Origin: Rhizobium rhododendri
GTDB lineage: Bacteria > Pseudomonadota > Alphaproteobacteria > Rhizobiales > Rhizobiaceae
NCBI RefSeq assembly: GCF_007000325.2
Contig: NZ_CP117267.1
Coordinates: 1,736,001-1,800,000, forward strand
Direction of reading: 5' to 3'
DNA: 64,000 bases
Below are positions 35,391 through 44,271 of this stretch, piece by piece. The notes under the pieces were generated by a model. That model saw only the letters and a program-made list of their open reading frames with translations, ran no database searches and was not told where the DNA came from. The translations under genes were made by a program, and so were the position numbers. Within the stretch, counting starts at the first letter, position 1. Each line of letters begins with the position of its first letter.

Positions 35391-36110
35391 ATGCGCACCA
35401 TTGGCCTGATCGGCGGCATGAGCTTCGAAAGTTCGGCGGTCTACTACCGTCTCGTCAACGAGATGGTCCGCGATGCACATGGCGGCCTGACCTCTGCCGA
35501 GGTTCTGATGCATTCGGTCAATTTCGCCGATATCGTCGCCTTGCAGAAGGCCGGTCGCTGGACCGACGCCGCCAGACGACTCGGGGACGTCGCAGCTGGT
35601 CTGGAGCGCGCCGGTGCCGACTGCGTGCTGATCTGCACCAACACCATGCATCTGATTGCCGAGGAAGTGGCAGCCCGCATCTCCGTTCCGCTGGTCCATA
35701 TCATCGATGAAACCGCAAGCGCGCTCAAGGCAGCCGGTCGCAGGAGGCCGCTGTTGCTGGCCACCCGCTACACCATGGAACACGGGTTCTATGCCGACCG
35801 CATGGCCGAACTCGGCGTCTCCGTCATGGTCCCGGACGTCGATGACCGCACGGCGGTGCACGACATCATCTTCGACGAACTCTGCGCCGGCAAAGTCCGC
35901 GATGAATCGCGTGTTAAACTGCTGGAGATCGTCGAACGGGCGAAGGCTGGTGGTGCGGACAGCGTCATCCTTGGCTGCACCGAGATTTGCCTCATTCTCG
36001 ATGCTGAAAAATTGCCGCTGCCCGGTTTCGACAGCACGACGATCCACGCACAGGCAGCCGTACATTTCGCCTTAGCCCCGCTGGCCAATATCGACGCCGA
36101 AGCTGCCTGA
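35391..36110 (+). CDS. Aspartate/glutamate racemase-family protein
   Basis: 239 residues. Both catalytic cysteines are present: the first in LICTNTMH (about residue 83) and the second in ILGCTEIC (about 198), each within the family motif. N-terminal TIGLIGGMSFESS is characteristic of the RacX/YgeA group, which racemises amino acids with broader specificity than aspartate. ATG at 35391 follows GGAGAC; an in-frame ATG 18 codons upstream lacks a ribosome site. Divergent from an Lrp-type regulator, its probable controller. D-amino acids made here could serve cell-wall editing or catabolism. Confidence 0.92.
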   Translation: MRTIGLIGGMSFESSAVYYRLVNEMVRDAHGGLTSAEVLMHSVNFADIVALQKAGRWTDAARRLGDVAAGLERAGADCVLICTNTMHLIAEEVAARISVPLVHIIDETASALKAAGRRRPLLLATRYTMEHGFYADRMAELGVSVMVPDVDDRTAVHDIIFDELCAGKVRDESRVKLLEIVERAKAGGADSVILGCTEICLILDAEKLPLPGFDSTTIHAQAAVHFALAPLANIDAEAA

Positions 36111-36142
36111 AACACCTCAGAACGTCAGAACTGGCGCACGCC

Positions 36143-36562
36143 TCAGGCGCCGGGCTCGTCGAACCTGCGCCGCGCCGCCCGGACGTTGTCGTGATTGGCT
36201 TCCGCCCAGTTCAGCAAGTGCGACAGGGGCTCGTAGAGCGAGCGCCCGAGTTCGGTCATCCGGTATTCGACACTCGGCGGCTTTGTCGGAAAGACCTCGC
36301 GTTCAACATAACCGTCGCGCTGCAGGTCGCGCAGCGTCTGGGTGAGCATCCGTTGCGAGATATCAGGCACGGCGCGCTTGAGTTCGCCGAAGCGATAGGG
36401 ACGCTGCGATAGCGCGTCGACAAGCAGCGTCGACCACTTTCCATGGATTTGCTGCATCACGTCCCGGATGGGGCAATTGCTCGGATCAAGTTTGGCGACA
36501 TCGAACACCCGGCCATTCCCGGCCATGTCCTTGTTGCGCAGATTGACGACGGTGCCGCTCAT
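36143..36562 (-). CDS. HxlR-family transcriptional regulator (YtfH-like)
   Basis: 139 residues with the HxlR winged helix: [22 protein letters not shown] at about 33-55 (HxlR proteins commonly keep this Cys as a redox switch), then [24 protein letters not shown] at 36562 follows AAAGGGA. Divergent from an NmrA-like quinone oxidoreductase gene, the same arrangement as ytfH/qorB in enteric bacteria, so it is probably a quinone- or electrophile-responsive repressor of that gene. Confidence 0.92.
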   Translation of the reverse strand: MSGTVVNLRNKDMAGNGRVFDVAKLDPSNCPIRDVMQQIHGKWSTLLVDALSQRPYRFGELKRAVPDISQRMLTQTLRDLQRDGYVEREVFPTKPPSVEYRMTELGRSLYEPLSHLLNWAEANHDNVRAARRRFDEPGA

Positions 36563-36638
36563 GGCAGTTCCCTTTTGGTAACCTACGGCAGAAAAACTGC
36601 CTCCTTTACAGAACTCTCTCAATTCCTATTGTAGCGCA

Positions 36639-36655
36639 AGTCTCTTTTTGAGACT
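36639..36655. promoter_or_regulatory. Inverted repeat, candidate HxlR operator
   Basis: AGTCTC (36639-36644) and GAGACT (36650-36655) flank TTTTT in the spacer between the divergent HxlR and reductase genes, 47 bases before the reductase start. Confidence 0.5.
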
Positions 36656-36701
36656 GCAATGCCGGTCGTGGAGCCGGTTGCCAGGAACAGAGGAAAATCC
36701 C

Positions 36702-37583
36702 ATGACCCTTCTCGTCACCGGCGCTGCCGGCAAGCTCGGCCAGAGCGTCGTCCATCACCTGCTCGAAACCTACAAGGTCGCTCCCGGCGATATCGTCGCC
36801 GCGACCCGCAGCCCGGAAAAGCTCGGCACACTTGCAGCCAAGGGCGTCGTCACCCGCAAGGCGGATTTCGACGATGCGGCAGGCCTCGTATCGGCCTTTG
36901 CGGGCATCGACCGCCTGCTGATCATCAGCACGGATTCGCTCGATACTCCCGGCAAGCGCCTGGCTCAGCACAAGGCTGCCATCGAGGCTGCCAAGGCCGC
37001 CGGCGTCAAGCACATCCTCTACACCTCGATGCCAAACCCCGACAAATCGCTGGTGACCTTCGCCCCCGATCATCTCGGCACCGAAAATGCCATCAAGGCC
37101 AGCGGTATCGGCTACACCATCCTGCGCGACGCCTGGTACCTAGATAATTTCATGATGTCCCTGCCGCACAATCTGCAGGGCGGAAAGTGGTACACCGCGA
37201 CATCAGGCGGCAAGGCGCCCTACATTTCCCGCGAAGACTGCGCGCTGGCCATTGCCGCAGCCCTTGCTTCCAGCGATACGGAAAGCAAGACATACACGCT
37301 GACGGGCTCTACTTCCTATTCGATCACGGATGTCGCCTCGACGGTCTCTGCCATCACCGGTCGCCCGCTAGAGGTCATTGACGTCACCGACGAACAGCTT
37401 GCCGCCGGTATGGCCGGCGCCGGCCTGCCGCCATTCCTGGTCGACATGCTGGTATCTGCCGACGCAAACATACGCGCCGGAAACTTCGACAGCCTGACCG
37501 CCGATTTCACGACACTGACCGGCAAGGTTCCGCAGACGTTGAGAAGTTTCTTTGAAGAACGAAAGGCTGAATTGGCAGCGTAA
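36702..37583 (+). CDS. NmrA-like NAD(P)H quinone oxidoreductase (QorB/YtfG-like)
   Basis: 293 residues, atypical SDR of the NmrA/HSCARG group. Nucleotide-binding motif TGAAGKLGQSVVHHL at the N-terminus; substrate-side segments YTSMPNPDKS and ILRDAWYLDNFM are family-typical. It is expected to reduce quinones with NADPH and may sense the NADPH/NADP ratio. ATG at 36702 follows AGAGGAAAA. The divergent HxlR gene and the inverted repeat between them form a complete local regulatory circuit. Confidence 0.88.
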   Translation: MTLLVTGAAGKLGQSVVHHLLETYKVAPGDIVAATRSPEKLGTLAAKGVVTRKADFDDAAGLVSAFAGIDRLLIISTDSLDTPGKRLAQHKAAIEAAKAAGVKHILYTSMPNPDKSLVTFAPDHLGTENAIKASGIGYTILRDAWYLDNFMMSLPHNLQGGKWYTATSGGKAPYISREDCALAIAAALASSDTESKTYTLTGSTSYSITDVASTVSAITGRPLEVIDVTDEQLAAGMAGAGLPPFLVDMLVSADANIRAGNFDSLTADFTTLTGKVPQTLRSFFEERKAELAA

Positions 37584-37602
37584 GCCCAAGGCCGCTAACC
37601 TG

Positions 37603-37624
37603 ATCTCCCCCATCCGGGGGAGAT
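37603..37624. repeat. Palindromic intergenic element of rhizobial type
   Basis: ATCTCCCCC and GGGGGAGAT are perfect 9-base arms with a 4-base loop, between two convergent genes. Short palindromes of this sequence are recurrent in rhizobial intergenic DNA; it may also end transcription, though no T-run follows. Confidence 0.6.
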
Positions 37625-37638
37625 TGGGCGACGGTGGC

Positions 37639-38391
37639 CTAAACCACCTGCCCGCACGCCCGGCGAAACCGGCGAACGGTCTCCGCCATGCCGAACTCCA
37701 GGGCATCGGCGGTGAGTGCATGACCGATCGATGCCTCGGCAAGCTGCGGGATACGCTTGATCAGGTCCGGCAGGTTGGCGACCGTCAGATCGTGACCGGC
37801 ATTGATGCCCATCCCCAGCGCGATGGCTGCATCCGCCGTCTTGCCAAGACCCGCAAGCACGGCAGCCGCCCGCTCCGGCGAATTATGACATCCACCGTAT
37901 GGACCGGTGTAAAGCTCGATCCGGTCGGCACCGACAGTCTTGGCAATCGCTACTGCCTCGGGATCGCCGTCGCCGTCGGCAAACAGCGAGACGCGGCAGC
38001 CCAGTTTCTTGTAGGGCGCGATGACATCGGCAAGAAACGCCTGGTGCTTGCGGAAATCCCAGCCATGGTCCGACGTCGCCTGCGACGGATGATCCGGCAC
38101 CAGCGTCACCTGCTCCGGCTCGACACCGGCACAGAGATCGAAGAATTCCGGCGTCGGATAGCCCTCGATATTGAATTCTGCCTCAGGGAACTCGTCGTCG
38201 ATCAGCGCCCGGATGACCGGGAGGTCCGAAAATCGCACATGTCGTTGATCAGGACGCGGATGCACCGTCAACCCGCTGGCGCCGGCTTGCAGCGCGATGC
38301 GCCCGAGCGCCGCAAGGCTCGGCCAGGGAAGGTCGCGGCGGTTGCGAAGCATGGCGATTGCATTGACATTCACGGAGAGCTTGGTGGGCAT
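37639..38391 (-). CDS. pdxJ: Pyridoxine 5'-phosphate synthase
   Basis: 250 residues, matching the family. N-terminal [15 protein letters not shown] with the substrate-binding Asn residues, then [13 protein letters not shown] with catalytic His and Arg, [12 protein letters not shown] with the Glu, VTLVPD, and HDLTVANLP near the end. It condenses deoxyxylulose-5-phosphate with aminoacetone phosphate to form pyridoxine phosphate in vitamin B6 synthesis. ATG at 38391 agrees with the family N-terminus; a TTG eight codons upstream is possible but not supported by a ribosome site. Confidence 0.95.
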   Translation of the reverse strand: MPTKLSVNVNAIAMLRNRRDLPWPSLAALGRIALQAGASGLTVHPRPDQRHVRFSDLPVIRALIDDEFPEAEFNIEGYPTPEFFDLCAGVEPEQVTLVPDHPSQATSDHGWDFRKHQAFLADVIAPYKKLGCRVSLFADGDGDPEAVAIAKTVGADRIELYTGPYGGCHNSPERAAAVLAGLGKTADAAIALGMGINAGHDLTVANLPDLIKRIPQLAEASIGHALTADALEFGMAETVRRFRRACGQVV

Positions 38392-38505
38392 CGTCGATAT
38401 CCAGTTCACGAGCAACGTGCCTGCGCTTTTAATCCGATCGTCTCGTCAACGCCAATGACATTCGCATGTGCAAGCCATGCAAAAGATTGATGCAACCGGC
38501 AGACC

Positions 38506-39633
38506 TCAGCGAACGATGGTCAGCGTCTCGGCAGCGCGGGTGATCGCCGTGTAGAGCCATCGTTCGCGCGTGTCGCGAAAGGCCCAGCTCTCGTCGAACA
38601 GCACAACCTTGTTCCACTGCGAGCCCTGCGCCTTGTGCACCGTCAAGGCATACCCGAAGTCGAACTCGTCATAGCGTTTGCGGGTGGTCCACGGGATTTC
38701 GCCCTGAACATCCTCGAAGGCCGTCTTCAGCACCTTGATCTTGGCCGCACCGCGATCCATGTCGTCGTCTTCGGGACGGATCAGAAGGTTGATGCCGGGC
38801 TTGGTGGTCTCTTTGGACGAGGTCATGACCTGCCAGAGCGAGCCGTTCAGCAGCCCCTTAGCCGGATCGTTACGGAGGCAGACGAGCTTGTCGCCAGACT
38901 GCGGATATTCTGTATTGAAGCCCTTCAGCTCGCGAAGGCGCTGGTTGTAGCGCTTGCGTGTCTTGTTGGTGCCGACGAGCACCTGATCGGCCTCGAGCAC
39001 CAGCGGCTGCGTGACCTCGCCCTTGGAGATGACCTGCACGGTCCCGTAGTCACCGTGCATGATCTCCTTGCCTTCGCGCACCTGCATGGCGAGCTGGATG
39101 ATCGGGTTGTCGCGAGCCTGGCGGTGGATATCGGTCAGCAGGTAGTCCGGCTCTTCATTGGTGAAAAACCCACCCCCGGTGATCGGCGGAAGCTGGCCCG
39201 GATCGCCGAGCACAAGGATCGGCGTGCCGAAACTCATCAGATCCTTGCCAAGCGCCTCGTCGACCATCGAGCACTCGTCGACGACGATCAGCGCAGCCTT
39301 CGACACCGGGCTCTGCCGGTTGACGGTAAACATCGGCGTCATCGAGCTTTTGCCGGTTTCCTCATCCTCGACGGACTCCTCGCCGCGCGGACGATAGATC
39401 AGCGAATGGATGGTTCGGGCATTGGTGGCGCCGCGCGACCGCAGCACCTGGGCAGCCTTGCCGGTGAAGGCGGCAAACAGCACCTCCCCATCGACATTCT
39501 CGGCGAAATGGCGGGCAAGCGTCGTCTTGCCGGTTCCGGCATAGCCGAACAGGCGAAAAAGCGGCGACCGCCCGTCCTTCAGCCATTTGGAAACGGCCTT
39601 AAGCGCTTCATCTTGTTGTGGCGCAAATTGCAT
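38506..39633 (-). CDS. RecD/Dda-like superfamily 1 DNA helicase
   Basis: 375 residues. Motif I (GYAGTGKTT), motif II with DECSM, motif III (LGDPGQLPPI), and a C-terminal UvrD_C_2 segment (ALTVHKAQGSQW) with the TAITRA motif. There is no N-terminal nuclease or RecB-interaction domain, so it resembles the short Dda-type 5'-3' helicases common in rhizobia, of uncertain role in replication-fork or recombination repair. ATG at 39633 is taken because the protein starts right at the helicase domain; an open extension to 39747 is not conserved-looking. Confidence 0.88.
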   Translation of the reverse strand: MQFAPQQDEALKAVSKWLKDGRSPLFRLFGYAGTGKTTLARHFAENVDGEVLFAAFTGKAAQVLRSRGATNARTIHSLIYRPRGEESVEDEETGKSSMTPMFTVNRQSPVSKAALIVVDECSMVDEALGKDLMSFGTPILVLGDPGQLPPITGGGFFTNEEPDYLLTDIHRQARDNPIIQLAMQVREGKEIMHGDYGTVQVISKGEVTQPLVLEADQVLVGTNKTRKRYNQRLRELKGFNTEYPQSGDKLVCLRNDPAKGLLNGSLWQVMTSSKETTKPGINLLIRPEDDDMDRGAAKIKVLKTAFEDVQGEIPWTTRKRYDEFDFGYALTVHKAQGSQWNKVVLFDESWAFRDTRERWLYTAITRAAETLTIVR

Positions 39634-39754
39634 CGCCGGACTTGGCAGGATTCGCCCTTTGGAGGCAACCGGAAAAATCTGCGGATACCGGGAATAAGAG
39701 GCAGAGCTACCTTCTCCCACCCCCGCAACGCACGTGAGCCTCCCCAACGCTGCC

Positions 39755-40348
39755 TTACTTCAGCATCGGCCAGAGACTGAGCACGAGCAGAACCGCCATG
39801 GTAATATTAAAGCACTTCAGCCGCACCGGCACCGCCAGCCACTCGCGCAGCGCCGATCCGAAGCCGGCCCAGGTGGAGACCGTCGGGATATTGACGGCGG
39901 CAAAAACCAGTCCGACGATCGTCACGCTGACAAAATATCGGTCCGCATCGGTATAGGCAGCCATCGCGGTGACGGCCATGACCCAGGCCTTCGGATTAAT
40001 CCACTGAAAGGCAGCGGCTGCCAAAAACGACATCGGCCGGGCGCCGCCTTCCCTTTCACCGAGGCTGCGCGACGAGCCGATCTTCCAGGCAATCCACAGC
40101 AGATAGGCCCCGCCGGCAAATTTCAGGGCGGTGTATACCACCGGGACCGTATGCAAGATGGCGCCAAGCCCAAGACCGACGCTCAAAAGCAGCGACAGAA
40201 AGCCGACACCTATGCCGAACATGTGCGGGATCGTGCGCCGAAAGCCGAAATTTACCCCCGATGCGAACAGCATCATGTTGTTCGGCCCCGGTGTGATCGA
40301 CGTGGTGAAGGCAAATAGAAGCAGGGCCAGCAACGTATCAGGCGGCAT
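39755..40348 (-). CDS. LysE/RhtB-family amino-acid exporter
   Basis: 197 residues, about six membrane helices. The family signature SITPGPNNMMLFASG lies in the first helix region, followed by ALKFAGGAYLLWIAWK. These proteins export amino acids or homoserine lactones; substrate unknown. Two consecutive ATGs at 40351 and 40348 follow GGGGAG; the second has the better spacing. The upstream frame to 40510 has no family similarity. Confidence 0.9.
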   Translation of the reverse strand: MPPDTLLALLLFAFTTSITPGPNNMMLFASGVNFGFRRTIPHMFGIGVGFLSLLLSVGLGLGAILHTVPVVYTALKFAGGAYLLWIAWKIGSSRSLGEREGGARPMSFLAAAAFQWINPKAWVMAVTAMAAYTDADRYFVSVTIVGLVFAAVNIPTVSTWAGFGSALREWLAVPVRLKCFNITMAVLLVLSLWPMLK

Positions 40349-40628
40349 CATCGTCTCCCCGGCATGTCGCGTTTCCATCGCTCTGTGCAGGGCACGGAAT
40401 ATCCGTCCTCTGCGACGCGTGCATCCGATATGCACGCAATCCTCGTGATGTACGAGATGACAAATGTGACGGTGACAAAATAGCATCGGCAGCGCGTCCG
40501 TGGCTGACACCGACGACCGGGGTCACGACAGTGTTACCTTTAAAACTGTGGTGCGGAGCATACATCGCTTGGAGACAAGAAGCGTACTCTGTGAACCTCT
40601 TCCACGAACGATACGAAAGGCGACAGCC

Positions 40629-41474
40629 ATGAGCGATGCCATCCCGTCGATTAGCTTTCCCTCCGGCATCAGCGTTCCAGCCCTTGGCCAGGGCACCTGG
40701 AACATGGGCGACGATGCCTCCGGGGCGAAGACGGAGATCGAAAGCCTCCAGGTCGGCATCGACCTCGGCATGACGATGATCGATACTGCCGAGATGTATG
40801 GCGAAGGCGCCTCGGAACGGCTTGTCGGCAAGGCAATCGAAGGTCGTCGCGACGAGGTTTTCCTTGTCAGCAAGGTCTATCCGCACAATGCCAGCAGCGA
40901 GGGCACGATCAAAGCTTGCGAGCGCAGCCTGCAACGATTAGGAACCGACCGGCTCGACCTCTACTTGCTGCATTGGCGCGGCAGCTACCCGCTGGCAGAG
41001 ACAGTCGACGCCTTCGAGCGGCTGAAGGCTGCCGGCAAGATCCGCGCCTGGGGCGTCTCGAATTTCGATGTCAATGACATGGAGGAACTGTTGCGGGTGC
41101 CGTCTGGCCGAAACGTCGCCACAAACCAGGTGCTCTACAATCTCGGCCGGCGTGGAATAGAATTCGACCTGCTGCCGTGGTGCCACGACCGAAATATTCC
41201 AGTGATGGCCTATTCGCCTATCGAGCAAGGCCGGCTGACGCGTCACCCGACGCTCGTCCAGCTTGCCAAGGCCTATCAGGCAACGCCTGCCCAGGTCGCA
41301 CTTGCCTTCGTGCTCAGGCGCGACGGCGTTTTCGCGATTCCGAAGACGTCCCAGCCGGCGCGCACCAGGGAAAACCGGCAGGCAGTGTCGCTCGACATTT
41401 CGAATGAGGACTGGGCAGCCCTAGACGCAGCCTTTCCGCCTCCGCAGAGGAAAACACCGCTGGAGATGCTCTGA
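40629..41474 (+). CDS. Aldo/keto reductase
   Basis: 281 residues with the complete catalytic tetrad: Asp and Tyr in [11 protein letters not shown], Lys in FLVSKVYP and His in LYLLHWRGS. The C-terminal NADPH-binding part has [14 protein letters not shown]. It reduces aldehydes or ketones with NADPH; substrate unknown. ATG at 40629 follows AAAGGCGAC. Single gene, 27 bases from the convergent ilvH. Confidence 0.93.
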   Translation: MSDAIPSISFPSGISVPALGQGTWNMGDDASGAKTEIESLQVGIDLGMTMIDTAEMYGEGASERLVGKAIEGRRDEVFLVSKVYPHNASSEGTIKACERSLQRLGTDRLDLYLLHWRGSYPLAETVDAFERLKAAGKIRAWGVSNFDVNDMEELLRVPSGRNVATNQVLYNLGRRGIEFDLLPWCHDRNIPVMAYSPIEQGRLTRHPTLVQLAKAYQATPAQVALAFVLRRDGVFAIPKTSQPARTRENRQAVSLDISNEDWAALDAAFPPPQRKTPLEML

Positions 41475-41501
41475 TCTCCAGCGGCACCGCGTGATTGCAG
41501 C

Positions 41502-42074
41502 TTACATGCCTTGCGGGCCGCGGTTCATTGCCGCGATGCCCGTGCGGCATACCTCGACCAGGCCGAGAGGCCGCATGATGGCGACGAACTGGTCGATCTT
41601 CGAGGATTTGCCGGTGATTTCCAGAATGAAATGTTCGACGGTGGCATCGACCACCTTGGCGTGGAAAGCGTCGGCCAGCCGCAGCGTCTCGGCCCGCGTC
41701 TCGCCGGTACCGGTGATCTTTATCAGGGCCACTTCGCGCTCGATCGGCCGTTCCTGGCCGAGTTCGCGGGCCCGTACCGTCAGGTCGACAACCCGGTGAA
41801 CGGGAATGATACGCTCCAGCTGCGCCTTGATCTGCTCCAGCACCTGTGGCGTCCCGCGGGTCACGATGGTGATGCGTGACAGATGCGCCTGATGTTCGGT
41901 TTCCGACACGGTCAGGCTCTCGATGTTATAGCCGCGACCGGAAAAAAGACCGATGACGCGAGCAAGCGTGCCCGGCTCGTTATCGACCAGAACCGAAAGC
42001 GTGTGGTTCTCGGCCGTCGCAGTTTCCGGCGAAATGAAATAGGCGGAGCCGGTCGGTTGAAGGTGTGCATTCAT
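41502..42074 (-). CDS. ilvH: Acetolactate synthase small (regulatory) subunit
   Basis: 190 residues. N-terminal ACT domain (HTLSVLVDNEPGTLARVIGLFSGRGY) that binds valine for feedback inhibition, followed by the ALS_ss_C domain (about 95-180). ATG at 42074. It lies 80 bases after ilvI and is transcribed with it from the attenuated promoter upstream of ilvI. A perfect stem in the spacer may set the ratio of the two subunits. Confidence 0.96.
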   Translation of the reverse strand: MNAHLQPTGSAYFISPETATAENHTLSVLVDNEPGTLARVIGLFSGRGYNIESLTVSETEHQAHLSRITIVTRGTPQVLEQIKAQLERIIPVHRVVDLTVRARELGQERPIEREVALIKITGTGETRAETLRLADAFHAKVVDATVEHFILEITGKSSKIDQFVAIMRPLGLVEVCRTGIAAMNRGPQGM

Positions 42075-42122
42075 GATCTTGGGTCCGTTTCCTCAGATAT
42101 TTGTTCAACGCCATGTATGATT

Positions 42123-42145
42123 GGAGGCGCGTCCACCGCGCCTCC
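42123..42145 (-). repeat. Perfect stem-loop between ilvI and ilvH
   Basis: GGAGGCGCG (42123-42131) and CGCGCCTCC (42137-42145) form a 9-bp stem with a 5-base loop right after the ilvI stop. No T-run, so it more likely stabilises mRNA or tunes ilvH expression than terminates. Confidence 0.6.
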
Positions 42146-42154
42146 GCGTCGCGA

Positions 42155-43948
42155 TCAAACCAGCGCGCGCCCCTTGGCGTCGATGGCGTTGGCGACGGCC
42201 TCATCGGTGGCTTCGTCCGGCAGCAGCATCTCGTTGTGTGCCTTGCCCGACGGGATCATCGGGAAGCAGTTGGCGAGATTGGCAACGCGGCAGTCGACGA
42301 TGACGGGACGCCTGACGTCGATCATTTCCTGGATCGTCGCATCGAGATCGCCGGGTTTTTCGACGCGCAGGCCGACACCGCCATAGGCATCCGCAAGCTT
42401 GACGAAGTCAGGCATCGCCTCCGTGTAGGAGTTCGACAGGCGGTTACCATGCAGCAGTTGCTGCCACTGGCGAACCATGCCCATGTACTGGTTGTTGAGG
42501 ATGAAGATCTTGATCGGCGCATCGTGCTGCACCGCCGCCGACATCTCCTGGATACACATCTGGATCGAGGCATCGCCGGCGATGTCGATGACCAGCGCAT
42601 CCGGATGGGCGATCTGGACGCCGAGAGCTGCCGGCAGGCCGTAGCCCATGGTGCCGAGGCCGCCTGAAGTCATCCAGCGGTTCGGCTCCTCGAAGCCATA
42701 GAACTGGGCCGCCCACATCTGATGCTGGCCGACTTCGGTCGTGATGTAGGTGTCGCGATGCTTCGTCAGCTCATAGAGCCGCTGGATCGCATATTGCGGC
42801 ATGATGACATCGTCGCTCATCTTGTAGGCGAAGGAATTGCGCGCCCGCCAGCGGTTGATGTCGTCCCACCACGCGGAGAGCTGGCCGGGCTCCTGCTTCT
42901 TGGGCAGGGCACGCCACAGGCGGACCATGTCTTCTAGGACATTGCCGACGTCGCCGACGATGCCGATGTCGACATGAACGGTCTTGTTGATCGAAGACGG
43001 ATCGATATCGATGTGGATCTTCTTCGAATTCGGCGCAAAGGCGTTCAGGCGACCGGTGATGCGGTCGTCGAAACGGGCACCGATGCAGACCATGACGTCA
43101 CAGTCGTGCATCGCCATGTTGGCCTCGTAGGAGCCATGCATGCCGAGCATTTTCAGCCAGTTCTTGCCGGAAGCTGGATACGAGCCGAGACCCATCAGCG
43201 TCGATGTGATGGGGAAATTGGTCAGCTCGACCAGCTCGCGCAGCAATCTGGAGGCTTCCGGACCGGCATTGACGACGCCGCCGCCCGAATAGATGACGGG
43301 ACGGCGGGCAGTCGCCATCAGCTCGATAGCCTGCTTGACGCGGTTGATGTCGCCCTGGACCTGTGGCTGGTAGCTCTTCTGGACTGCATGCGCTTCCGGC
43401 GGCGTATAAGTGCCGGTGGCGAACTGAACGTCCTTGGGGATGTCGACGACGACGGGGCCCGGACGGCCGGTCTGGGCGATCCGAAAGGCTTCGTGAATGA
43501 CGGCCGCAAGCTTGTTGACGTCCTTGACCAGCCAGTTGTGCTTGGTGCAAGGCCGGGTAATGCCGACCGTGTCGCATTCCTGGAAAGCATCGGAGCCGAT
43601 CAGCGTCGTCGGAACCTGGCCGGTCAGGCAGACGAGCGGGATCGAATCCATCAGCGCATCCTGCAGCGGCGTGACAGCGTTGGTGGCGCCGGGGCCGGAG
43701 GTCACCAGCATGACGCCGACTTTGCCGGTCGAGCGCGCATAGCCCTCGGCCGCGTGTCCGGCGCCCTGCTCGTGGCGGACGAGGATGTGCTTGATATCGT
43801 CCTGCTGGAAGATCTCGTCGTAGATCGGCAGGATTGCGCCGCCCGGATAGCCGAAAATATGCTCGACGCCATTGTCCTTGAGCGCCCGCAGGACGATTTC
43901 TGCGCCGGTCATCCTGTTATCGCTGATCTGCTTGTCTGTGCCCGTCAT
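42155..43948 (-). CDS. ilvI: Acetolactate synthase large (catalytic) subunit
   Basis: 597 residues. ThDP enzyme layout: N-terminal pyrimidine-binding domain with catalytic Glu (VRHEQGAGHAAEGYAR), a central FAD-binding domain, and a C-terminal PP domain with the Mg-ThDP motif (GDASIQMCIQEM to LNNQYMGMV). It condenses two pyruvates, or pyruvate with 2-oxobutyrate, as the first shared step of Val/Leu/Ile synthesis. ATG at 43948 is taken (a TTG two codons upstream is in frame). Expression is governed by the leader peptide and attenuator at 44007-44121. Confidence 0.96.
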   Translation of the reverse strand: MTGTDKQISDNRMTGAEIVLRALKDNGVEHIFGYPGGAILPIYDEIFQQDDIKHILVRHEQGAGHAAEGYARSTGKVGVMLVTSGPGATNAVTPLQDALMDSIPLVCLTGQVPTTLIGSDAFQECDTVGITRPCTKHNWLVKDVNKLAAVIHEAFRIAQTGRPGPVVVDIPKDVQFATGTYTPPEAHAVQKSYQPQVQGDINRVKQAIELMATARRPVIYSGGGVVNAGPEASRLLRELVELTNFPITSTLMGLGSYPASGKNWLKMLGMHGSYEANMAMHDCDVMVCIGARFDDRITGRLNAFAPNSKKIHIDIDPSSINKTVHVDIGIVGDVGNVLEDMVRLWRALPKKQEPGQLSAWWDDINRWRARNSFAYKMSDDVIMPQYAIQRLYELTKHRDTYITTEVGQHQMWAAQFYGFEEPNRWMTSGGLGTMGYGLPAALGVQIAHPDALVIDIAGDASIQMCIQEMSAAVQHDAPIKIFILNNQYMGMVRQWQQLLHGNRLSNSYTEAMPDFVKLADAYGGVGLRVEKPGDLDATIQEMIDVRRPVIVDCRVANLANCFPMIPSGKAHNEMLLPDEATDEAVANAIDAKGRALV

Positions 43949-44006
43949 TGCCAAGTTCCGTTGCCTGCTTGAGTATTCTGGAAGCGCGACGCCCGATTTC
44001 GGGCAT

Positions 44007-44086
44007 AAAAAAAGGCTCCTTCGGGAGCCTGTTGTCTAGCGCATGGGTGGCTATCGCCGGATGGTTACACCATCCTGCCCATGCGC
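44007..44086 (-). promoter_or_regulatory. ilvIH transcription attenuator: mutually exclusive stems and terminator
   Basis: Reading the minus strand, GCGCATGGG (44086-44078) pairs with CCCATGCGC (44047-44039), enclosing a second stem GGATGG/CCATCC (44075-44070 with 44064-44059). Next comes a strict terminator: AGGCTCC, CGAA loop, GGAGCCT and seven T (44030-44007). The 5' arm of the long stem lies inside the leader-peptide frame, so the position of the translating ribosome decides whether it forms. This is the layout of amino-acid attenuators; a stalled ribosome should prevent termination. Confidence 0.85.
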
Positions 44087-44121
44087 TGTCCCACCACAAT
44101 AAGAGTTGTCGCTATGTTCAT
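44065..44121 (-). CDS. ilv leader peptide, 18 residues
   Basis: ATG at 44121 to TAA at 44067-44065 encodes MNIATTLIVVGQRMGRMV. Codons 7-10 are Leu-Ile-Val-Val and codon 3 is another Ile, an enrichment expected of a peptide that senses the three end products of the pathway. The stop codon lies in the loop of the inner stem. There is no ribosome site; the predicted promoter places transcription start at or next to the ATG, so translation may be leaderless, as known for the trp leader of Sinorhizobium. Confidence 0.8.
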   Translation of the reverse strand: MNIATTLIVVGQRMGRMV

Positions 44122-44129
44122 GACCGGAA

Positions 44130-44158
44130 TTGATAGACAGAAAATTTCGTAGCGTCAA
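44130..44158 (-). promoter_or_regulatory. Sigma-70-type promoter of the ilv leader
   Basis: TTGACG (44158-44153), 17-base spacer, TATCAA (44135-44130) on the minus strand. A start six to nine bases beyond the -10 falls at 44124-44121, directly at the leader ATG. Confidence 0.6.
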
Positions 44159-44271
44159 CGCTTTGGGCAATAAAAAGTCAATGCACGAAAGGTCAGCTGA
44201 AAAAACAAGCACTTCGACAGGACTTTGTTAAGCGGATAACCCTATGCTCGGCCGATATCAGGAGCACCCGG

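Noticed and set aside
43917..44099. 60-codon minus-strand frame running through the ilv attenuator into ilvI
   Set aside because: It crosses the terminator and overlaps ilvI out of frame; the 18-codon frame at 44065-44121 has the expected Leu/Ile/Val content instead.
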